Assembly: GCA_027076325.1 (NCBI GenBank)
Contig: JALTJZ010000051.1
Coordinates: 37,803-101,802 of the forward strand
Direction of reading: 5' to 3'
Length of the DNA stretch: 64,000 bases
Origin: Chromatiales bacterium
GTDB taxonomy: Bacteria > Pseudomonadota > Gammaproteobacteria > UBA6429 > Thiohalophilaceae
In this document: positions 39,304-49,279 of the stretch, in pieces
Numbering within the stretch: the first letter of the stretch is position 1
Layout of the letters: the number at the start of each line of letters is the position of its first letter
Made by a program: the position numbers and the translations under genes
The notes under the pieces: generated by a model
Database searches by the model: none
The model's input: the letters and a program-made list of their open reading frames with translations, nothing else
What the model was told of the DNA's origin: nothing

Positions 39304-39641
39304 GCTGGCAGGCACATGGGTTTCGGGCATGGTTTTTACAACGCCTGTCGGCTATCTACATCGTATGGTGTTTACTGGTGGTGATTGTGGGTTTATTTAC
39401 TGGCGGCATCAGTTCGTTTGATGAATGGCAACATCTCTTTAGCTCGCCGGTTATTAATATCCTCGTTCTGTTATTTTTTATTGCGATTATGGTGCATGCC
39501 TGGGTGGGGATTCGCGATGTCGTGATTGATTACGTGCATTCTGCTGCAGCACGTATAGTCGCACTTAACTTGTTAATGTTTTTTCTTATTAGCATGTCGA
39601 TCTGGATTACTTATGTATTATTCTCTTTGGTGGAACTTTGA
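39300..39641 (+). CDS. sdhD: Succinate dehydrogenase hydrophobic membrane anchor subunit
   Basis: SdhD is the second anchor of complex II. The 113-residue protein has three membrane helices and the family segment [20 protein letters not shown] followed by [16 protein letters not shown]. Its start overlaps the sdhC stop and its stop overlaps the sdhA TTG start, so the three are translationally coupled. Confidence 0.93.
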   Translation: MSWQAHGFRAWFLQRLSAIYIVWCLLVVIVGLFTGGISSFDEWQHLFSSPVINILVLLFFIAIMVHAWVGIRDVVIDYVHSAAARIVALNLLMFFLISMSIWITYVLFSLVEL

Positions 39642-41398
39642 ATATACCGATTCGAAAATTTGATGCGCTGGTGATTGGCGCCGGTGGCGGGGGGTTACGC
39701 TCTGCTTTGCAACTGTCACAGGCCGATGCGAATGTGGCCGTGGTGTCCAAAGTTTTTCCAACGCGGTCTCATACCGTTGCGGCACAAGGTGGCATGAATG
39801 CTGCCCTGGCTAATGTCTTGCCTGATAGCTGGCACTGGCATATGTACGATACGATAAAAGGCAGCGATTATCTGGGTGATCAGGACGCCATTGAGTATAT
39901 GTGTCGTGCGGCATCACATCTGGTGATTGAATTAGAACATCAGGGTGTACCCTTTTCACGTTTAGATAATGGCAAAATTTATCAACGCCCCTTTGGTGGT
40001 CAGAGCCAGAACTTTGGGGGTGAACAGGCGGCTCGCACCTGCGCCGCTGCTGATAGAACCGGCCATGCTATTTTACATGCGCTTTATCAACAAAATATAA
40101 AAGCAAAAACACATTTCTTTGATGAATTTTTTGCGGTTGATTTGATTAAAGATGAAAGTGGTTTTGTTCTAGGTGCCCTGGTCTATGAAATTGAAACCGG
40201 TGAACCACTGATAATCGAAGCTAAAACCACGTTGATAGCGACGGGTGGAGCTGGGCAATTATTCAGAACCAATACCAATGCAAAAATTAATACCGGTGAT
40301 GGCTTAGCCATGGCCTTACGTGCTGGCATTCCACTTCAGGATATGGAGTTTTTCCAGTTTCACCCCACCGGCATTGCCGGGCGTGGTATGTTAATTACCG
40401 AAGGGGCTCGCGGTGAGGGCGGCTATCTGGTGAATAAAGATGGCGAGCGTTTTATGGAACGCTATGCGCCACACGCAAAAGATTTAGCAAGCAGGGATGT
40501 GGTGAGTCGTTCCATTGCAACCGAAGTGCGCGAAGGGCGTGGTTGCGGGCCGAATGGCGATCATGTGATGCTTAAACTTGATCATTTAGGTGAAGACGTT
40601 TTAGATAAACGTCTACCCGGTATTTGTGAAACCAGCCGAACCTTTTTACATATTGACCCGGTTGAAGAATCGATTCCGGTTTTTCCAACCGCACATTACA
40701 CCATGGGGGGTATTCCAACCGATCGTTATGGTCAGGTAGTTGTGCCGGTTGATACTGGCGAAGAAGCCATTCCCGGCTTATATGCCGTAGGTGAATGTGC
40801 CTGTGTGTCGGTGCATGGTGCGAATCGTTTAGGTGGTAATTCATTACTGGATATCGTGGTATTTGGTCGTGCGGCGGGTAACCATATTATTAAACACCTG
40901 AAAGCAAACCGTTACCACCGAGCCATTGACGATGCCAGCATTGAGCAGGCCATGGCACATTTACATCGGTGGGATAAAAAAGGGGACGGCGAGTCGGTTC
41001 CTCAACTGAAAGATGAATTACAAACTGTTATGGAGCAAAATTGCAGCGTATTTCGCACCCAGGATGTTTTGCAGGAATGTTTGAATCAGGTTTTACAAAT
41101 CGAAAGTCGCCTGCAAAATGTGCGGCTTAAAGATCACAGTAAAGTGTTTAATACCGCACGTATTGAGGCCATGGAACTGGAAAATCTGGTTGATATTGCT
41201 GTCGCTACTGTGACTTCAGCTCTTAACCGCGAAGAAAGTCGTGGTGCGCATTCGAGAATCGATTTTCCTGACCGTGATGATAAAAAATGGCTAAAACATT
41301 CTCTTTATTATAAAGAAGGGCGGCGTCTTGAGTATAAACCGGTACGTTTAAAACCCATGACGGTTGACACTTTCCCACCTAAAGAACGTGTTTACTAA
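39638..41398 (+). CDS. sdhA: Succinate dehydrogenase flavoprotein subunit
   Basis: SdhA oxidises succinate to fumarate and passes electrons to SdhB. The 586-residue protein has the FAD-binding start [16 protein letters not shown], the covalent flavin histidine H45 in [11 protein letters not shown], the substrate segment [20 protein letters not shown] and the late [13 protein letters not shown]. The start is the TTG at 39638, overlapping the sdhD stop. SdhE, needed for covalent flavinylation, is encoded downstream. Confidence 0.98.
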   Translation: MNIPIRKFDALVIGAGGGGLRSALQLSQADANVAVVSKVFPTRSHTVAAQGGMNAALANVLPDSWHWHMYDTIKGSDYLGDQDAIEYMCRAASHLVIELEHQGVPFSRLDNGKIYQRPFGGQSQNFGGEQAARTCAAADRTGHAILHALYQQNIKAKTHFFDEFFAVDLIKDESGFVLGALVYEIETGEPLIIEAKTTLIATGGAGQLFRTNTNAKINTGDGLAMALRAGIPLQDMEFFQFHPTGIAGRGMLITEGARGEGGYLVNKDGERFMERYAPHAKDLASRDVVSRSIATEVREGRGCGPNGDHVMLKLDHLGEDVLDKRLPGICETSRTFLHIDPVEESIPVFPTAHYTMGGIPTDRYGQVVVPVDTGEEAIPGLYAVGECACVSVHGANRLGGNSLLDIVVFGRAAGNHIIKHLKANRYHRAIDDASIEQAMAHLHRWDKKGDGESVPQLKDELQTVMEQNCSVFRTQDVLQECLNQVLQIESRLQNVRLKDHSKVFNTARIEAMELENLVDIAVATVTSALNREESRGAHSRIDFPDRDDKKWLKHSLYYKEGRRLEYKPVRLKPMTVDTFPPKERVY

Positions 41399-41445
41399 GC
41401 CGCTATTGTTATTATGAAACGGACTATTTTATTGAGCGCTTTATC

Positions 41446-42162
41446 ATGACAGCTAAAAATACAACACGGTATCGGTTTAAAATCTATCGTTATAATCCTG
41501 AAACGGATACGCAACCGTATATGCAGGAGTATACGCTTGATGTTACCCCCGACATGATGTTGCGTGACGCCTTAATAAAATTAAAAGCAGATGATGAAAC
41601 CTTATCCTTTCGCCATTCCTGTGGTGAAGGTGTTTGTGGTTCTGACGGTATGAACATTAATGGTACAAATGGATTAGCCTGCTTAACGCGCGTAACCGAG
41701 TTAAAGCAACCCGTTGAAATAAGACCGTTGCCCGGCATGCCTGTTATTCGTGATTTAATTATTGATATGGAGCAATTCTTCCATCACTATCGCTCAATTA
41801 AACCCTATTTAACCGTGCATGATCCGGTTCCTGAAGTTGAATTTAAACAAACTCCCGAACAACGTGAAAAACTGGATGGTCTTTATGAATGTATTTTATG
41901 TGCCTGTTGTTCAACTTCCTGCCCGTCGTTCTGGTGGAACCCGGACAAATTCCGTGGCCCGGCTGCCTTATTACAGGCTTATCGTTTTCTTGCTGATAGC
42001 CGTGATCAGAATACAGCAAAACGCCTGGAAGAATTAGAAGGGCCGTATAAATTATTCCGCTGCCATTCGATTATGAACTGTGTAAATGTTTGCCCCAAAA
42101 ACTTAAACCCGACAAAAGCGATAAATGGTATTAAGGAAATGATGCTCAAAGACATGTTCTAG
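41446..42162 (+). CDS. sdhB: Succinate dehydrogenase iron-sulfur subunit
   Basis: SdhB carries the three Fe-S clusters that connect SdhA to the quinone site. In the 238-residue sequence the [2Fe-2S] ligands are in FRHSCGEGVCGSDGMNING, and the ligands of the other two clusters are in CILCACCSTSCPSFWW and CHSIMNCVNVCPKNLNP. It completes sdhCDAB after a 47-bp gap. Confidence 0.98.
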   Translation: MTAKNTTRYRFKIYRYNPETDTQPYMQEYTLDVTPDMMLRDALIKLKADDETLSFRHSCGEGVCGSDGMNINGTNGLACLTRVTELKQPVEIRPLPGMPVIRDLIIDMEQFFHHYRSIKPYLTVHDPVPEVEFKQTPEQREKLDGLYECILCACCSTSCPSFWWNPDKFRGPAALLQAYRFLADSRDQNTAKRLEELEGPYKLFRCHSIMNCVNVCPKNLNPTKAINGIKEMMLKDMF

Positions 42163-42225
42163 TACCAGGCGAATTAGGAGAAACTAGCTTCTCGTTATCT
42201 GCTCAAGATAGAGGGATGAAAGAAA

Positions 42226-42303
42226 GTCGTCATTTCCGCGGACGAACCTATGGATGGGCGAAGGTAGAACAATGCAGGAGTAATTGTCGAGGCGGGAATC
42301 CAG
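42226..42303. repeat. Degenerate CGTCATTCCCGC-type repeat
   Basis: GTCGTCATTTCCGCG at the left and GGCGGGAATCCAG at the right match the arms of the CGTCATTCCCGC hairpin family, but about 50 bases separate them. It lies in the 159-bp sdhB-sdhE spacer. Confidence 0.5.
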
Positions 42304-42321
42304 AAATAAAATAAGGGCAGT

Positions 42322-42597
42322 ATGAGTACAACCGACATACAAGCAGAAAACACCGAACTATCCCGCTTACGTTGGCAATGTCGCCGTGGTATGCTGGAAC
42401 TGGATTTATTTTTACAGGACTTTCTGGATAAAGCCTATAGCAACTTGCCCCCGAAGCAACAACAAACCTTTGAACGGCTGCTCGAAACGCCCGATCAAAT
42501 GTTGCTGGACTATTTAATGGGGCGGGTTATTCCCTACGATAAGGAAATCGCAGATGTCGCAAAGCAAATTCGTCTCGCTGCCGGTCCTGAAACTTAA
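42322..42597 (+). CDS. sdhE: FAD assembly factor SdhE
   Basis: SdhE (YgfY) promotes covalent attachment of FAD to SdhA. The 91-residue protein has the diagnostic WQCRRGMLELDLFLQDFLD segment, including the RGMLELD motif that contacts SdhA, and a conserved DYLMGRVIPYDKE end. It follows sdhB in the same orientation and overlaps the ygfX-like gene by 44 bases. Confidence 0.95.
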   Translation: MSTTDIQAENTELSRLRWQCRRGMLELDLFLQDFLDKAYSNLPPKQQQTFERLLETPDQMLLDYLMGRVIPYDKEIADVAKQIRLAAGPET

Positions 42598-43012
42598 CCG
42601 ATCCAGGATTTTACTGTCACTTATTATTGCGTTACATTTATTGGCATTTGCCAGTGTGAGCTATTCTATTTATTTTCATCTTAGTGTGAATATTATTTTA
42701 GGCTTACTGATTGGATTCAGTTTTTATTACTATATTCAGTATTATAAAAACTTAACGACGTTAAAAACCATTCAATGCCGTCATGATGGCATGTGGGTTC
42801 TGGGGTATGAATCAAAACCCTTATTGGTTTCTATTGAGCCTGAATATATGATAACGGAATGGCTTATTGTGTTGCGCTTTAAAATCGGTCAAACAAAAAG
42901 AAAGAGTATCCCGATATTTGTAGACATGTTGTCGCTAGAGAGTTTTAAACAGTTACGGGTTGTACTGCCGTATATTTTAAAAGCAAAAAATGAAGACGTT
43001 ATTATTCAGTGA
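42554..43012 (+). CDS. YgfX/CptA-like membrane protein
   Basis: The 152-residue protein has two adjacent membrane helices (about residues 18-37 and 43-60), then a soluble domain with a QCRHDGMWVLGY strand, ending in a DMLSLESFKQLRVVL helix. This matches YgfX, which in E. coli has been described as the toxin-like partner of SdhE (CptA) and as an inner-membrane partner for flavinylation or cytoskeleton control. The overlap with sdhE supports the assignment. Confidence 0.8.
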   Translation: MSQSKFVSLPVLKLNRSRILLSLIIALHLLAFASVSYSIYFHLSVNIILGLLIGFSFYYYIQYYKNLTTLKTIQCRHDGMWVLGYESKPLLVSIEPEYMITEWLIVLRFKIGQTKRKSIPIFVDMLSLESFKQLRVVLPYILKAKNEDVIIQ

Positions 43013-43056
43013 ACAGGGTAGCTAAATATTAAGGTCGCCTGTTAGTTATATTCACC

Positions 43057-43173
43057 AGGGGCGCTGTTGATTTTTTATCTATTGCCTAGTTTTAGTCCTA
43101 TCTGTGTTATTTTTTACTATCAATGGTGTGATTTGGATACATAAAAAATCCGTTGTCAGAACTAAAATTTTTT
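43057..43173. repeat. Degenerate second copy of the MITE-like element
   Basis: AGGGGCGCTGTTGATTTTTT at the left end, then ATCTATTGCCTAG and GTTATTTTTTACTATCAATGG, and finally TTGTCAGAACTAAAATTTT align with the 165-bp element at 18956-19120. The right terminal inverted repeat is missing. The nadB stop codon (43172-43174, minus strand) lies right at its edge. Confidence 0.75.
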
Positions 43174-44890
43174 AAATAATAACATCCACTAATATTGCAA
43201 CATCACTATTTTCTTTATAATTTTCTGGCGTAAGAACAGTATTCGCTTTTTTTTCTAATGTTTCAGGGTAATCCAGCGTATAGTGCAAGCCCCGACTTTC
43301 TTTTCTCTGTATAGCCGATTCAACCATTAAGCAGGCGGTATCCACCAGGTTTCGTAACTCGATTAAGTCATTGGTGATGCGGAAGTTGCCGTAGTAGTCG
43401 GTTATTTCCTGTTTGAGCAAATTGATTCGGCTCTTGGCGCGTTGCAGGCGCTTGTTAGTTCTTACAATGCCAACATAGTCCCACATAAAGCGACGTAGTT
43501 CGTCCCAGTTGTGGGTAACCACCACTTCTTCATCGGAATCGGTAACCCGGCTTTCATCCCACTCGGGTAATGTAACCGGCATTGGAATGTCGGCATGTTG
43601 TTTTATATGCTTGCTTGCTGATTGGGCGAAGACTAAACATTCCAGTATTGAGTTACTGGCCATTCGGTTTGCACCGTGCAGGCCGGTGAAGGCCACTTCA
43701 CCAATGGCATAGAGCCCGGCAATGTCTGTTTGGCCGTGTTTGTTTGTCACTACGCCACCACAGGTGTAATGGGCGGCGGGTACAACGGGAATGGGTTGTT
43801 TCGAGATGTCAAAACCAAATTCCAGACAACGCCGGTACACCGTTGGGAAATGCCGTTGAATAAAATCGAGTGGCTTGTGCGATATATCAAGCAATACATT
43901 GTCGGCACCGATACGTTTCATTTCATGATCGATAGCATGGGCCACAACATCACGGGGTGCCAGTTCGGCGCGCTTGTCAAATTTATGCATAAAGCGACGG
44001 CCATTGGGCAGTAACAGTTTTGCGCCTTCACCACGGAGTGCCTCAGTAATCAGAAACGATTTTGCTTCGGGGTGGTACAGACAAGTAGGGTGAAACTGAT
44101 TAAACTCCATATTGGCCACACGGCAACCAGCTCGCCAGGCCATAGCAATGCCGTCACCGGTGGCGGTATCCGGGTTGGTGGTGTAAAGGTAGACTTTACT
44201 GGCACCACCATTCGCCAAAATAACAAATTTGGCATGGAAAACCTTAACGTGGGCTTTATTTCGGTCGAGCACATAGGCACCTAAACAACGGTTGCACAGG
44301 CTTTCTTTATTGGCGGCCTGGTTTTTTGCTATTTGGACTTTTTCCTGTGTTATTAAATCGACAGCGATATGGTTTTCAAAAATTTTGATGTTTTTGTGTT
44401 GCTTTGCCAGGGTTGCGAGTGATGTTTCAACGGCTCGCCCGGTGGCATCGGTCGCATGGATAACACGGCGGTGGCTGTGACCACCTTCACGGGTTAAATG
44501 GTAAGCATCGGTATTGGTGCCGGCTTCATTTCGGGTAAATTTAATGCCCTGATCGATCAACCAGTGAATATTTTCTTTGCCATGGCGAACGGTAAAATCT
44601 ACAATATCCGGGTTGGATAAGCCTGCACCGGCGACCAGGGTATCCTGGACATGGGATTCAATGGAATCATCCCGATCGAGCACGGCAGCAATCCCGCCCT
44701 GTGCGTACAATGTACAGCTTTCAGTTAAATTTCCTTTAGTAATCAAGTGGATACGATGGCTGTCGGCAAGCCGCAAAGCGGCGCTGAGTCCTGCCGCACC
44801 GCCACCAATAACAAGTACGTCGGCGCTTTGGTGTGTATCACCGTGTGACGGCGAAGTAACAAGTGATTTCATGATGCTTTTAATATCCAT
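43172..44890 (-). CDS. nadB: L-aspartate oxidase
   Basis: NadB oxidises aspartate to iminoaspartate, the first step of de novo NAD synthesis, with FAD. The 572-residue protein has the FAD-binding start [20 protein letters not shown], the substrate region [20 protein letters not shown] with [12 protein letters not shown], and [17 protein letters not shown]. Like SdhA it belongs to the fumarate-reductase flavoprotein family, but the missing covalent-His motif and the C-terminal helical domain identify NadB. It is longer than the E. coli enzyme (540), through an N-terminal leader and a C-terminal tail whose stop lies at the edge of a repeat element. It is divergent from rpoE. Confidence 0.96.
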   Translation of the reverse strand: MDIKSIMKSLVTSPSHGDTHQSADVLVIGGGAAGLSAALRLADSHRIHLITKGNLTESCTLYAQGGIAAVLDRDDSIESHVQDTLVAGAGLSNPDIVDFTVRHGKENIHWLIDQGIKFTRNEAGTNTDAYHLTREGGHSHRRVIHATDATGRAVETSLATLAKQHKNIKIFENHIAVDLITQEKVQIAKNQAANKESLCNRCLGAYVLDRNKAHVKVFHAKFVILANGGASKVYLYTTNPDTATGDGIAMAWRAGCRVANMEFNQFHPTCLYHPEAKSFLITEALRGEGAKLLLPNGRRFMHKFDKRAELAPRDVVAHAIDHEMKRIGADNVLLDISHKPLDFIQRHFPTVYRRCLEFGFDISKQPIPVVPAAHYTCGGVVTNKHGQTDIAGLYAIGEVAFTGLHGANRMASNSILECLVFAQSASKHIKQHADIPMPVTLPEWDESRVTDSDEEVVVTHNWDELRRFMWDYVGIVRTNKRLQRAKSRINLLKQEITDYYGNFRITNDLIELRNLVDTACLMVESAIQRKESRGLHYTLDYPETLEKKANTVLTPENYKENSDVAILVDVII

Positions 44891-45018
44891 AAGCTAATCA
44901 TCGCGTGTTATTTGCTGGCTGGCAACTGATTAAAATGGATAGTTAGGCCGGATTTGTAATAGAATGGCAAGATACTGAGTTTATTGAAAATAATAATGCT
45001 TTATAAAAGTAAAGAGTC

Positions 45019-45045
45019 GAACTTTGAGCAATAATGCAGGTCATA
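45019..45045 (+). promoter_or_regulatory. Candidate sigma-E promoter of rpoE
   Basis: GAACTT at 45019-45024, a 16-base spacer and TCATA at 45041-45045 fit the sigma-E consensus (GAACTT, 16, TCTGA) with two mismatches in the -10 part. It is about 50 bases upstream of the rpoE ATG, consistent with the autoregulation known for this operon. Confidence 0.55.
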
Positions 45046-45095
45046 TTAACAGACAACTGATTACCCTCGGTAATGTTAAATTGGAGAGTAATTAG

Positions 45096-45683
45096 ATGTC
45101 AGACAAAGCCGCTGATCAACAACTTGTTGAGCGTGTGCAAAAAGGTGATAAGCGTGCATTTGACCTGTTGGTGATTAAATACCAGCAGCGAATAATGAAT
45201 GTGATTTCACGCTTTGTTAACGACTTTGCCGAGGTACAGGATTTGGCGCAAGAGACTTTTATTAAAGCCTACCGTGCGCTACCTAATTTTAGAGGCGACA
45301 GTGCATTTTATACCTGGCTTTACCGAATCGGTATTAATACGGCCAAAAATCATCTAGTCGCAAGAAGCCGTCGTCCACCCAGTGGCGATGTGGATGCAAC
45401 TGAAGCAGAATATTACGAGGGTGAGTCTTCGTTAAAAGATCAGGCAACACCGGAACGTATTGCATTAACCGATGAAATTGGAAAAGTTGTTTTTGATGCA
45501 ATCGAACAGTTACCTGAAGATTTGCGGATGGCCATTACCTTACGTGAACTGGAAGGCTTAAGTTATGAAGAAATTGCCGAAGCGATGGATTGTCCTATTG
45601 GTACTGTCCGCTCCAGAATATTTCGTGCGCGGGAAGCAATTGATTTAAAACTTAAACCTTTGATGGACGAGGACGACAGTTAG
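45096..45683 (+). CDS. rpoE: RNA polymerase sigma factor RpoE (AlgU/sigma-E)
   Basis: Sigma-E directs the envelope-stress response. The 195-residue ECF protein has region 2 (AEVQDLAQETFIKAYRALPNF and SAFYTWLYRIGINTAKNHL) and region 4 (GLSYEEIAEAMDCPIGTVRSRIFRAREAID) joined by a short linker. The sequence is very close to the E. coli/Pseudomonas type. rseA, rseB, rseC and an htrA gene follow, the mucABCD arrangement. Confidence 0.97.
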   Translation: MSDKAADQQLVERVQKGDKRAFDLLVIKYQQRIMNVISRFVNDFAEVQDLAQETFIKAYRALPNFRGDSAFYTWLYRIGINTAKNHLVARSRRPPSGDVDATEAEYYEGESSLKDQATPERIALTDEIGKVVFDAIEQLPEDLRMAITLRELEGLSYEEIAEAMDCPIGTVRSRIFRAREAIDLKLKPLMDEDDS

Positions 45684-45783
45684 GTAAGCCTGATTTAGTT
45701 TAAAGTGAGTAACTTATTGGTATGTTGAATACCAGTTTAACGCAGAGAAGCATGCTTTATAGAAGCAAAAAATGAGAGTAGCT

Positions 45784-46356
45784 ATGATGAATAATTCAAT
45801 ACACGACAACATAAATGAAAAGGTTTCGTCATTAATTGATGACGAGCAACGCCTCGATAATGCTTTGCTCGATTCTTTGTTGAACAACAGGGAAACGAAA
45901 GCGAAGTGGGCGCGTTATAACCTGGTGAGCGATGTTTTGAATGATCGTGACCAGCATAAAGTAGACAAAGCCTGGTTTGCCGAGTTAAGCGAGAAGCTGG
46001 ACAAGGAGCCATCTATACTGGCACCACATGTTATGCGTACGTTTAAGCAAAAGGTGGTAAAGCAGGTAGCCGGTCTTGCGGTTGCTGCAAGTGTTGCCAT
46101 GGTGGCAATTTTAGCAGTACAACAAAACCAGCCTGCAGTTACTCCAGGTGTTTCACTTAGTATTGCACAAGGGCCATCAACTTCTGCGGCGATTAAACCG
46201 GTAACTTTGCGTTTGAACAAAGCTGCTGAATCAAAATTAAGTGGCTATCTTGTTAATCACTATGAGCACTCTGTTACCAGTAAAATGCAAGGTTTACTTC
46301 CTTATATGCGAATAGTGAGTGTGACACCTGCAGAACGAGTTATGCATGAAAAATAA
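45784..46356 (+). CDS. rseA: Sigma-E anti-sigma factor RseA (MucA)
   Basis: RseA holds sigma-E at the inner membrane until DegS and RseP cleave it. The protein has an N-terminal RseA domain (KVSSLIDDEQRLDNALLDSL, then WARYNLVSDVLND), a membrane helix at about residues 98-114 (VAGLAVAASVAMVAILAV) and a periplasmic tail. I choose the ATG at 45784 because GAGAG lies just before it; 45772 and 45787 are alternatives. The stop overlaps the rseB start. Confidence 0.92.
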   Translation: MMNNSIHDNINEKVSSLIDDEQRLDNALLDSLLNNRETKAKWARYNLVSDVLNDRDQHKVDKAWFAELSEKLDKEPSILAPHVMRTFKQKVVKQVAGLAVAASVAMVAILAVQQNQPAVTPGVSLSIAQGPSTSAAIKPVTLRLNKAAESKLSGYLVNHYEHSVTSKMQGLLPYMRIVSVTPAERVMHEK

Positions 46357-47323
46357 GTTTGTAGTTATTATAACGAGCTTACTTTTTTCATTTTCAAGTT
46401 TTGCACTCGCTGCTTCTGCAAACTCTGAGCAAGTCGAGCTCTGGTTAACAAAAATGCACCATGCAGCACATATGTTGAATTACAAGGGTGTATTTGTTTA
46501 TGGGCAAAAAGATAATTTAAGTTCGATGCAAATAGTGCATAGTCAGGATGAGTTTGGCGAGCGCGAACGTTTGTTATCCCTGGATGGAACAGGTCGTGAA
46601 GTTATTCGCACCAAAGATTCTGTTATCTGTATATTGCCAGACAGCAAATCTGTCATGGTTGAAAAGAGTCGGCCTAAATCAAGTTTCCCGCCGGCTTTTC
46701 CAGTTAAAATCGCTGAGATGGAAGCTAATTATGATTTTTATTTGTCGGGCAAAGATATGGTTGCCGGGCAGATAACACAGAAGATTGTTATAAACCCCAA
46801 AGATAAGTACCGTTACGGTCATATGCTATGGATTGATGAAAAGACGGGCTTGTTGCTTAAAACACACCTGATAGGTGAGCGTGGTCAAGTGGTTGAAAAA
46901 TTTATGTTTACGCAGATTGATTATATGGAAAAAGTACCTGAAGCCTTACTTAAAGCTTCCGTTCTGGGTGAAAATTATATCTGGTATGAGTCGGGTAAAG
47001 CAAAAAAGCATGAATCACAAAAGTTGTCAAAATGGGCTGTGAAAAATTTGCCAAAAGGGTTTAAACCGGATATGAGCCGTAAGCATGTTATGCCTCGCAG
47101 TGGCATTGCAATGGAACAGTTAATGTACACAGATGGTTTAACATCTGTTTCGGTTTTTATAGAAAAGCACAGTGAGGATGAGGATTTATTAAACGGTAGT
47201 TCACATATGGGAGCCATTAACGCTTGTGGCCGGGATCTGGATAGTGGTGTTCATATTACAGTCATTGGTGAAGTTCCGCATGCCGCTGTAAAAATGATAT
47301 GTGATTCTGTTTATTTGAAATAA
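46346..47323 (+). CDS. rseB: Sigma-E regulatory protein RseB (MucB)
   Basis: RseB is a periplasmic protein that binds the RseA tail and shields it from DegS until displaced by mislocalised lipopolysaccharide. The 325-residue product has a signal peptide (hydrophobic to about residue 18, ending ALAASA) and the MucB/RseB N-terminal domain (MLNYKGVFVYGQKDNLSSMQIVH). A smaller C-terminal domain contains the SGIAMEQLMYTDGLTSVSVF block. It overlaps rseA and is two bases from the rseC reading frame. Confidence 0.93.
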   Translation: MKNKFVVIITSLLFSFSSFALAASANSEQVELWLTKMHHAAHMLNYKGVFVYGQKDNLSSMQIVHSQDEFGERERLLSLDGTGREVIRTKDSVICILPDSKSVMVEKSRPKSSFPPAFPVKIAEMEANYDFYLSGKDMVAGQITQKIVINPKDKYRYGHMLWIDEKTGLLLKTHLIGERGQVVEKFMFTQIDYMEKVPEALLKASVLGENYIWYESGKAKKHESQKLSKWAVKNLPKGFKPDMSRKHVMPRSGIAMEQLMYTDGLTSVSVFIEKHSEDEDLLNGSSHMGAINACGRDLDSGVHITVIGEVPHAAVKMICDSVYLK

Positions 47324-47330
47324 TTTGAAT

Positions 47331-47813
47331 ATGATTGAGCAAACTGCAAAAGTCTTACGTAGTGAAAATGACAAAATTTTTGTTGAAGTTAATTCACAAT
47401 CAAGTTGTAGTTCCTGTTCAGCTAAAGCGGGTTGTGGTAAGTCACTGCTTGATAATGTTTTTAGAAAAAAACCATTGAATATTTCTGTTGAAAATACTTT
47501 AGGTGCTAAAGTAAATGACAATGTTATTGTTGGTTTAAATGAATCAGCATTATTGCAGGTTTCTTTTTATTTGTACCTGTTGCCTCTTTTAAGTATGTTG
47601 CTTGCCGCAATCGCTGCTGTTTATTTAATGCCAGAATCTTATTCTGAAATCAGTTCTATTATTGCTGCTATTTTTGGACTGTTTGCCGGTAGTCGATATT
47701 CGCATGGTGTTTTAAATAAAAAAGAGAAAAATCAGAGCCGAATATTTCGGCCTGTTTTGTTAAAAATTATTCCGACTAGTTTGCCAATACAAATAGGCTC
47801 ACCCCAAATTTAG
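47331..47813 (+). CDS. rseC: SoxR-reducing/RseC family protein
   Basis: RseC is an inner-membrane protein of the sigma-E operon, also linked to reduction of SoxR. From the ATG at 47331 (160 residues) there is a cysteine-rich cytoplasmic start (SSCSSCSAKAGCGKSLL, four cysteines) and two membrane helices at about 76-96 and 103-120. A basic C-terminal tail follows. A TTG at 47325 is an alternative start. htrA follows after 10 bp. Confidence 0.9.
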   Translation: MIEQTAKVLRSENDKIFVEVNSQSSCSSCSAKAGCGKSLLDNVFRKKPLNISVENTLGAKVNDNVIVGLNESALLQVSFYLYLLPLLSMLLAAIAAVYLMPESYSEISSIIAAIFGLFAGSRYSHGVLNKKEKNQSRIFRPVLLKIIPTSLPIQIGSPQI

Positions 47814-47823
47814 GAGTTTTGTT

Positions 47824-49242
47824 TTGTTTGAATTAAATTTAAAGCGAATCTGTTTCGCTGTATTATTATCTTTCTTTTTTCTCTCAATGGCTCAGGCATA
47901 TAGTTTGCCTGATTTTACGGAACTTGCTGCAGACAATAGTCCAGCAGTTGTTAATATCAGCACCAAGCAAAAAAACAAAGCTAACAAAAAATTGCCGCAT
48001 GGTTTGCAAATTCCTGACTTACCCGAAGGTTCTCCATGGAATGATTTATTCAAACGTTTTTTTGAAGACAGAGATAATAACGAAGGTTTTAATTCACAGT
48101 CGTTAGGTTCAGGTTTTATCATTGATGCAGATGGTTATATTGTAACAAACCATCATGTGGTTAAAGATGCCGACGAAATTCTGGTACGTTTATCAGATCG
48201 ACGTGAATTGATAGCAAAATTAATTGGCAGTGATGAACGTTCAGATATTGCATTATTAAAAATTGAAGCCGATTCGCTTCCAGTTGTAAAAATTGGTAAC
48301 TCAGACAAATTGAAAGTAGGTGAATGGGCTATGGCCATCGGTTCACCTTTTGGTTTTGACCATTCCATTTCGGTGGGTGTTGTGAGCGCCATTGGTCGTA
48401 GCAATTTGCCAAATAGCAGCTATGTACCCTTTATTCAAACGGATGTTGCGATTAACCCAGGTAATTCGGGTGGCCCCTTGTTTAACCTGAAGGGTGAAGT
48501 AATAGGTATCAACTCACAAATTTATACCCGCACGGGTGGCTTTATGGGCTTGTCTTTCTCTATTCCAATTAATGTTGCAATGAATGTTGTTAAACAAATT
48601 AAAAAAGACGGGCATGTGACACGGGGCTGGTTGGGTGTATTGATTCAGGAAGTGAACCGTGAGCTTGCCGAGTCATTTGGGATGAAGCAACCACGCGGTG
48701 CAGCTATTTTGAAAGTACTTGATGACAGCCCTGCTGAAAAAGCCGGTTTTAAAATAGGTGATGTCATTATCAAATTTGGTGACAAGGACATTTATCGTTC
48801 ATCGGACTTGCCTTTGGCGGTTGGCACAACAGAAGTTGGTAAGAAGGTCAGAGTTAGAATTATTCGCGAAGGCAGGGCAAAAACCTTAACTGTTAAAGTT
48901 GAAGAGTTACCTAACCAGGATGAGCTTGCCGCAGTAAACGGTACAACAAAAAAAGTAAAAGTGAACAAGCTAGGCATGTCGGTAATGGATATTAGCCGCG
49001 AGCAGCGTGAACAATTTGGTATGGATAAGCGTGGCATTTTAGTTAAAAATGTTTCTGCGGGTGCTGCACGCGATGCGGGTATTCGGAAAGGGGACATTTT
49101 ATTGAAGTTAAATTATAAAGACATTAATTCAGTTAAAGATTTTAAAAAGGTACTTAAAGGTTTACCCAAAGGTAAATCTGTTCCGATTTTAATTCAGCGT
49201 AAAAAATCACCCATATTTTTAGCGATTAAGATTCCCCGGTAA
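47824..49242 (+). CDS. Periplasmic serine endoprotease, DegP/MucD type
   Basis: This HtrA-family protease and chaperone degrades misfolded envelope proteins. The 472-residue product has a signal peptide ending SMAQA and a trypsin-like domain with the triad H111 (VTNHHVV), D141 (RSDIALLKI) and S215 (NPGNSGGP). Two PDZ domains follow (about 285-365 and 385-470). The start is a TTG with AGGAG seven bases upstream. Its place behind rseC corresponds to mucD in Pseudomonas. A Do-like protease is certain; the choice between degP and degQ naming is not. Confidence 0.95.
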   Translation: MFELNLKRICFAVLLSFFFLSMAQAYSLPDFTELAADNSPAVVNISTKQKNKANKKLPHGLQIPDLPEGSPWNDLFKRFFEDRDNNEGFNSQSLGSGFIIDADGYIVTNHHVVKDADEILVRLSDRRELIAKLIGSDERSDIALLKIEADSLPVVKIGNSDKLKVGEWAMAIGSPFGFDHSISVGVVSAIGRSNLPNSSYVPFIQTDVAINPGNSGGPLFNLKGEVIGINSQIYTRTGGFMGLSFSIPINVAMNVVKQIKKDGHVTRGWLGVLIQEVNRELAESFGMKQPRGAAILKVLDDSPAEKAGFKIGDVIIKFGDKDIYRSSDLPLAVGTTEVGKKVRVRIIREGRAKTLTVKVEELPNQDELAAVNGTTKKVKVNKLGMSVMDISREQREQFGMDKRGILVKNVSAGAARDAGIRKGDILLKLNYKDINSVKDFKKVLKGLPKGKSVPILIQRKKSPIFLAIKIPR

Positions 49243-49279
49243 TATTGACATCAAGTCATTATTGCAAGGAATATCAGGT

